Shown: positions 58,701-64,000 of the stretch, piece after piece
Layout of the letters: every line of letters begins with the position of its first letter
Numbering within the stretch: position 1 is the stretch's first letter
Translations under genes and position numbers: made by a program
Assembly: GCA_037903475.1 (NCBI GenBank)
Contig: JBAJFG010000281.1
Span: 186,001 to 250,000 of the forward strand
Length of the DNA stretch: 64,000 nt
Source: Ancylostoma caninum
Lineage: Eukaryota; Nematoda; Chromadorea; Rhabditida; Ancylostomatidae
Reading direction: 5' to 3'
Notes under the pieces: model-generated
What the model saw: only the letters and a program-made list of their open reading frames with translations
What the model was told of the DNA's origin: nothing
Databases searched by the model: none

Positions 58701-61700
58701 TTAGTCATCTTATTGTACCATAAACTGGTTAAGTAAAGCAGATTCACTTTTAGGAGTTTCTGAAAATGTTTTATAGATTTCTGTACTATTTTATTTCTCC
58801 CTCAATTGGCACGTGTAGTCTGATCGCGCAGCACGAGGATTTGGTTGACTCACGCCATAAAATAGAGTCGTGCACGGAATTATGACTTGAATCAGTGTTT
58901 GTGCAGGCGCATTGCTCGGTCTGCGTGATTCATTAATGGTTCAAGTTAGTCATGCGCAATGATTTGTGAGCACATTTTATTGATTGTGGTTTGTGCATGA
59001 GAACGAACAAAAAGTGAGCCAACGAGCAGTAGTGGAGGTGTTTAATTCCTTCCTATTGATTAGAACGCAGTTTGGTGGAAATAATTCCGCTTGGCTTTGT
59101 TATAGATTTTAGTTTTACCTCAGAGCTGCTGTAACAATAAGCAACCGGACTACTCCGTTATTTTTTTGCACTTGGATAATGCATTAATCAACTCGCGACG
59201 TGTTTTGGCACATGGATTTGGTGAGAAAGGAACCGGTCGGGTTTGAAAATGGTTGTAAGGAGCTGTTGAGAATCCAGGATACAGTGAGCGCTGGCTTCAG
59301 CTTCAGTTGTTAGGTTTGAAGGCACTCAAACGCAAAAATGAGTTGACTCAGCGTCTGTTATATCTGAAATGTGCAACTCTTTCCTCTTTAAACAGTGATT
59401 GTAAGGATACTCATAATTGGTTCGAAATCTCGATCAAATGTCAGACATGAGCATTATCACGTTTTCGATTAAGAAAATGGTTCCGACTTTTTCAAATAGT
59501 TTGATGAAACTTGTTTGAGTATTGTTTCAATTCAGCACATCATGCTACGTAAAACAGGGATTTCAGAAGAAATGTCAGGCTTCATAAGATTGAGGCCACA
59601 GGTGTCTTATCCTCACGAGGATAACTCTTCTTTTATCGTTCATCAGTTATTTGATGGAGTCGAGGTAGATGCTTCGAATGGACCACTTCGTAACACGTGG
59701 TTTGAAATGAGTCGTTTTCAACAAAGGCTTTGGTTTAGGAAAGTCCCTCTTTTTCGAGCGTTCTCAGAACTCCAAAAACAAGTTTCTGATTGCATCTGGA
59801 ACTTTATCGCCTCAAAAGCTTGTCAACAACTCAACAACACTTTTCACACTTCCTTGTCGACAAGTTGCCCGCCCAAAAGCTTGCCGGCAACCTGTTTTTG
59901 CAGATTTTCAGTGAGAAAAGGCGAAAACAACCTTTGGGCGGACAACTTGTCGACAAGGAAGTGTGAAAATAGGTTGTTGACAAGCTTTTGAGAAGTTCTT
60001 TCTGTAGTTCTGAGTAGTACATCGCAATAGTAGGTTCTTCCCATAAAGTTCCTGCTGGAGTAGCGCTTAGAAGTGGATTTTTTTCAGTCGGACATGAAGA
60101 AGTTCCAGAAAATCCAAAAATTAGATCCCACTATTTGGGGTCATATAGGGTTGTTCATCAGAGTAGTATAATAACTCGACGAAAATAATCATTTTCTCCA
60201 AATCCAAACCAGACCGAGCCCCTATCTTGTCCCCATCTGTAATTCCTGCGGTGTCTTTCTACTCCTGTAATCAAAAATCTGGTCCTCTTTAGTATGCATT
60301 AGATTCTTTTACTTAATGTAATGAGGCTACTGTTCGCACATTTCTGTGTTATTTGTTGTATTTTCAGGAATGCAAACTTTTACTGACTGAACCGCCGCTG
60401 AATCCAAGCAGCAATCGTGAGCGGCTCTTCCAAGTGATGTTCGAGCAGTATGGATTCCATTCGATACACGTAGCAGTACAGGTAACGTGTAATTTCATCC
60501 GGACTGGTGCCTCATTTGGACTTTTCATGGAGCATCGGCGCCTCGCCGCAACATGTTTGCATTGCTGTGCATAATACTGTCGGTTCACAAAGCTATGATC
60601 ATTGGCGCTTTCCCTTGTGGAGAGCGCAGAGCGGCTTCTGACAATTCACGATTTTTCTCAGTTGTTACTAGGAATTTTTAGCCTGACATGTGAGTAGGGT
60701 GGTGTTACACCGACGATTGAAGACTACAAAGAACTGATTAACTAAGGTTGATGAAAGGATTGATGCACAGAAGCTAAGGAATTGAAAGCAAAACAATCTT
60801 GAGGTCCTAAGTTTTTGGTTAACACTGACTGGTTTGAACTAGATCGGAAGTGTAGGTTCCTTGGCGCTCCCGGGTCATAGGGTCATAGATACTTTCATTA
60901 GTAATTCCTAAGGAAGCTTCAAAAGATCTTAGTAACTGTGGAGGGTAACGATGGACAGTGAGACAGCAAGTGATAGGTGACGAATACATATAAAGAGTGA
61001 GTAAGGCACTGAGATGCTTCCTTAAATATGACCTGTGCATGTGACCTAATTATTTGAAGAAGCGCCACTGCTGGGTTATGGTTACATATCTGTTAAGCGC
61101 ATCCTTATGTCTTGAATAAGGGGGAGATGTACTGCATTATTTAGTCCATAGTTACATAAGAGAAATGGTCTATCTCTAACTGCACTGCAAAAAGTTTTGA
61201 TTACGTTTAAAGGTGCCCATTCATTGGTTTTGCTTATGCAGCATAGTTGCGTTATTCTGTTCTTGAAGTCCTCATACTTGGAGCATGTCCTACCTGCCCT
61301 AATCAGCTCATTTTCAACAATACTGTGAAGATGCAGAAAATTTGTTTCTTTATTGCTGTCATTAGTTTTTTTTTCGATACTCAGAGATGAATGATATATG
61401 TCTTGGAGGTTTCCCTCAAATTCTGTAGTATTGTTAGAATATGTAATATATCCCGCTATATCATCTATATAACGATACGTACCGTTGTATATTTGTAGAG
61501 CCCTTCTATCCCCTAAGTTCAATTTTGTTTTAACAAATTCGTATTCCATATAAGCTAGCGTCAGATCCGCGAGGTGTGGGCTACATGAGGCTCCCTGCAT
61601 TATACCGTTCCCTTGCTGGTAGATACATCCACCAAAACATAAAAAAAAACTTGGCTGTAATATGGAATCAGCAACTACTCGGTGTGGTAGATTAGTAAAC

Positions 61701-64000
61701 AGGCTAGTGAAGTCTGCCGAAAATACCCGAGTGCTTCTATCAACCATCAGACAATCATTGACTATTTTTATGCTGTTGCTAATTGACCAAAAGTGCTTTA
61801 TCCCAATTCTTTGTTCTATGACATTACTGTAGTTATTAAAGTGTTTGTAGAAGTGTATGCTAAAGTAGGCCCCAAAAATGATGTAGACGTACGTGGAACG
61901 TATGCGTTCAAGCGACACGATAGTCACAGCTTCCTGAATGGACCATAGTTTTGTCTCTGTCAGTTTTTCTGCGGCAAGTGAAAACTTCTTCAGGCAGTGC
62001 TGACCCTGTATGCACAAGGTCTACTCACTGGGGTAGTTGTGGACTCTGGTGATGGAGTGACACATATCTGCCCAGTATACCAAGGTTATGCTTTGCATCA
62101 TCTGACTCGACGGCTGGATATCGCAGGACGTGACATTACCCGCTATTTGATTAAGGTTAGTTTTTCTTTCTCTATCCATGAGTGCAAATATGACTGTTGT
62201 TACTGATTTAGTTACTCTTGCTCCGCGGTTACAATTTCAATCATTCGGCTGACTTTGAAACGGTTCGGTTAATGAAGGAGAAGCTCTGCTATGTGGCTTA
62301 TGACGTGGAACAAGAGCAGAAACTGGCCTTGGAGACGACCGTGCTGTCACAAACATACACGGTGTGCTTCTTAGTAGTTTTTCCGTTATTAATTGCTATT
62401 CAGTACGTTAAATGGTTCAAATTTGAAAATTTTGTTTTAATCGGAACACTATTGTGGATTATTTCATTCGCTACATTGAACTACTTAGAGGGTGAGCCCA
62501 TGGGTCATCAGGGGACCCTTCCACTAGTCATCACCATTCGGTTTCAGAATTCCTAGAACTGAAACGGTTACACTAATTGAAAGGATTAACATTGCTTTTT
62601 TGCAATTGAATGATTGGGATGGTATGACTTTATTTAGCTGCGCTCTATGCTCATGCACGGTGCGTCGTTTGCGCATCGCAAGTTTTGCGTGCGGATTTTT
62701 TACGGAACTGGCGCCAGCGTTATAGCCATGTGCGGGTTAATATAGCGCATGATTCGATTGCTTCAAGCCAACAGAGACGAACAGATGAAGTAAATGGGGT
62801 GTATATTACACAGGTACAGGCCGGATCCTAGGTGGGTATTGCTTCCTGTGCCAGTTTACGACGTTTGATGATAAGAAGTGTCCGATTAAAAATGCAAAAT
62901 CAAGAATTTTACAGTATTTTTTTGCCTCGACTTAGGCACAAAACTGAAATGATGTAGATGGCATTCTAGTTAGTCATTTAGTGACAAGGTCCATATAATT
63001 CTGTTCTTAATCTGATATAATGCCAGCTTAAATACCAGAGACACACCAGCGTTAACTCTATCAGGATTTCTGGTACCTCTCCAGATATTAGAGCGCTTTT
63101 TCACTTTTATAAGAATTTAACACTGGCATGCAATATCATAATTCATGTAAGAATCTCTACGTTCTTCGATCTTGAAATCTGGGTGCAGTCGTACTTTTTG
63201 ACAACATCCTTCTGCACATGCAAGGTTAGATGGTGGAAAAATTAGAATGAAATACCTGTGATTCAGACGTTAAAGTCTTCTTTAGAGGTCTAAAAGTTGT
63301 GCTAAAGCTGTTCAGGCCCTGAACTGTTAGACTACTCTCTCGTCCCGTTAGTCTACTGCCTTCGTTCTCACACCATCTGGTAATATCAGTTAGGCAATGC
63401 GCCGCTATTCCTAACATCACTCTACATTTTACGCTTCTCTTCGGAGATTACCAGAGAAAACGTAGTAGAGGGCGGGGGGGGGGGGGGAGGGCCTTTGGTG
63501 GGTTCAGATGGTGAGTTGCTTTCCCATCAATTTCTGTCCTCTAGAAGGCAGAGGCCCACCACGTTCTACCGCCGGTTGGGGGTATCAAGGGTATGAACAT
63601 ATCCTAGATCTTCTCGCCATGTTAATCCCAGAAATATACATCAACAGGCACAAAAACGACGAAAGTCCATTTTTGAAAGGATCGAAGTGGCTAAAACTTG
63701 GAGCGGGGAGGCGATAGCTTGAAGCTGTGCTGGCTATCTGCCACGGCAGCAACGTTGGCCAACGACTCTTGGCGTTCACCAGTCGATAAGATCAACGAAT
63801 TTGCACATCAGCTCGGTTTAGCATACTGTTACAGACCTCGTCTTGAAAAACGGGTTTAAAGACCATTTTGGAACAATTCATGTATACTGCTGGAGTTGGC
63901 TTGTCGAGTAGATGCAGAATCTGCTGCTAGCTCAATCACAAGAATGAGATAGGCCCCTGCCTTTAAGAATGCGTCTTCTTGAAACAGATCCTTGAAATGA
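55738..64000 (+). CDS. arx-2: Actin-related protein 2 (Arp2/3 complex subunit), 3' part outside window
   Basis: Arp2 pairs with Arp3 to form the pseudo-actin dimer that seeds branched actin filaments. Six phase-0 exons are visible: 55738-55785, 56015-56125, 57698-57847, 60368-60481, 61994-62155, 62212-62361, giving the first 245 of an expected ~390 residues. Key stretches are [16 protein letters not shown] (phosphate loop 1, DNGSG 12-16), [67 protein letters not shown] (phosphate loop 2, DSGDG 158-162), [33 protein letters not shown] and [20 protein letters not shown] and the VGNIEIK insertion distinguish Arp2 from actin and Arp3. I found no exon for the next expected block after 62361, so that intron exceeds 1.6 kb and the remaining ~150 codons lie beyond the right edge. 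Introns are large except 62156-62211 (56 nt). No frame breaks seen. Confidence 0.96.
59811..59992. mobile_element. Foldback MITE in arx-2 intron 3
   Basis: The left arm 'ctcaaaagcttgtcaacaac' and right arm 'gttgttgacaagcttttgag' are inverted. They continue through 'cacacttccttgtcgacaag' / 'cttgtcgacaaggaagtgtg' and 'ttgcccgcccaaa' / 'tttgggcggacaa'. The total is 182 bp with arms of about 65-70 bp, non-coding. Confidence 0.88.
61082..61990 (-). pseudogene. Reverse-transcriptase fragment (Penelope-like or related) in arx-2 intron 4
   Basis: One open minus-strand frame of about 300 codons encodes the core of a polymerase domain: [26 protein letters not shown] (motif A region), [20 protein letters not shown] (motif B region), RYIDD at about 61474-61460 (catalytic YxDD box), NFLHLHS, then [15 protein letters not shown]. 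It lacks an N-terminal region, an endonuclease domain and any complete element ends. The open frame enters the antisense of arx-2 exon 5 at its 5' end, so those first ~12 codons are not part of the element. Motif order suits a Penelope-like or similar retroelement, but the family call is tentative. The frame carries no stop, so it may be young or by chance intact. Confidence 0.65.
62362..64000 (+). other. arx-2 intron 6 (continues past the window)
   Basis: It begins with donor GTGTGC at 62362. I find no exon for the remainder of Arp2. It contains a G14 tract at 63474-63487 and no other supported feature. Confidence 0.6.

Overview
The window is eukaryotic nuclear DNA from a nematode. The evidence is a protein with the nematode-restricted ground-like (hedgehog-related) domain, many introns of only 50-70 nt, acceptors of the TTTTCAG type, and start codons lying 9-40 nt after such acceptors, as expected for spliced-leader trans-splicing. 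Long introns, wide gene spacing and many inverted-repeat elements suggest a parasitic clade V (strongylid or hookworm-like) worm rather than Caenorhabditis; that placement is inference. There is no operon-like spacing, CRISPR array, rRNA or convincing tRNA. No long ORFs exist apart from one 1.5-kb exon, so genes were assembled from exons with matching splice phase.

Layout. 1-13.3 kb is gene-poor and holds inverted-repeat and dispersed repeats. 13.3-22.8 kb (+) is a complete group II p21-activated kinase (pak-2 type; CRIB domain plus kinase; 531 aa). 25.9-29.3 kb (+) is a six-exon gene for a protein with two tandem C-x2-C-x24-H-x-C zinc modules, with a large palindrome in its first intron. 32.8-43.9 kb (+) is a gene of about 14-15 exons whose product I do not recognise. 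46.8-53.1 kb (-) is a secreted ground-like protein of about 1,016 aa with a 500-codon low-complexity exon. 55.7 kb to beyond the right edge (+) is arx-2 (Arp2 of the Arp2/3 complex); its last third is outside the window. A reverse-transcriptase relic lies in an arx-2 intron.

Functional links. PAK-2 (a Rac/Cdc42 effector) and ARX-2 (actin nucleation) both belong to the GTPase-to-actin axis. They are over 30 kb apart and not co-transcribed, so their proximity may be chance. The ground-like protein is a predicted secreted or cuticle-associated factor. The two-module zinc protein is probably nuclear and resembles zinc fingers that often derive from transposases.

Mobile and repeat content is high: at least eight inverted-repeat (MITE or foldback) elements in several families, an element with a ~118-bp internal unit (one partial copy, one five-unit copy), two reverse-transcriptase relics, and eight G or C tracts of 10-15 nt. 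All gene models rest on reading frame, splice phase and splice-site match only, with no transcript evidence.
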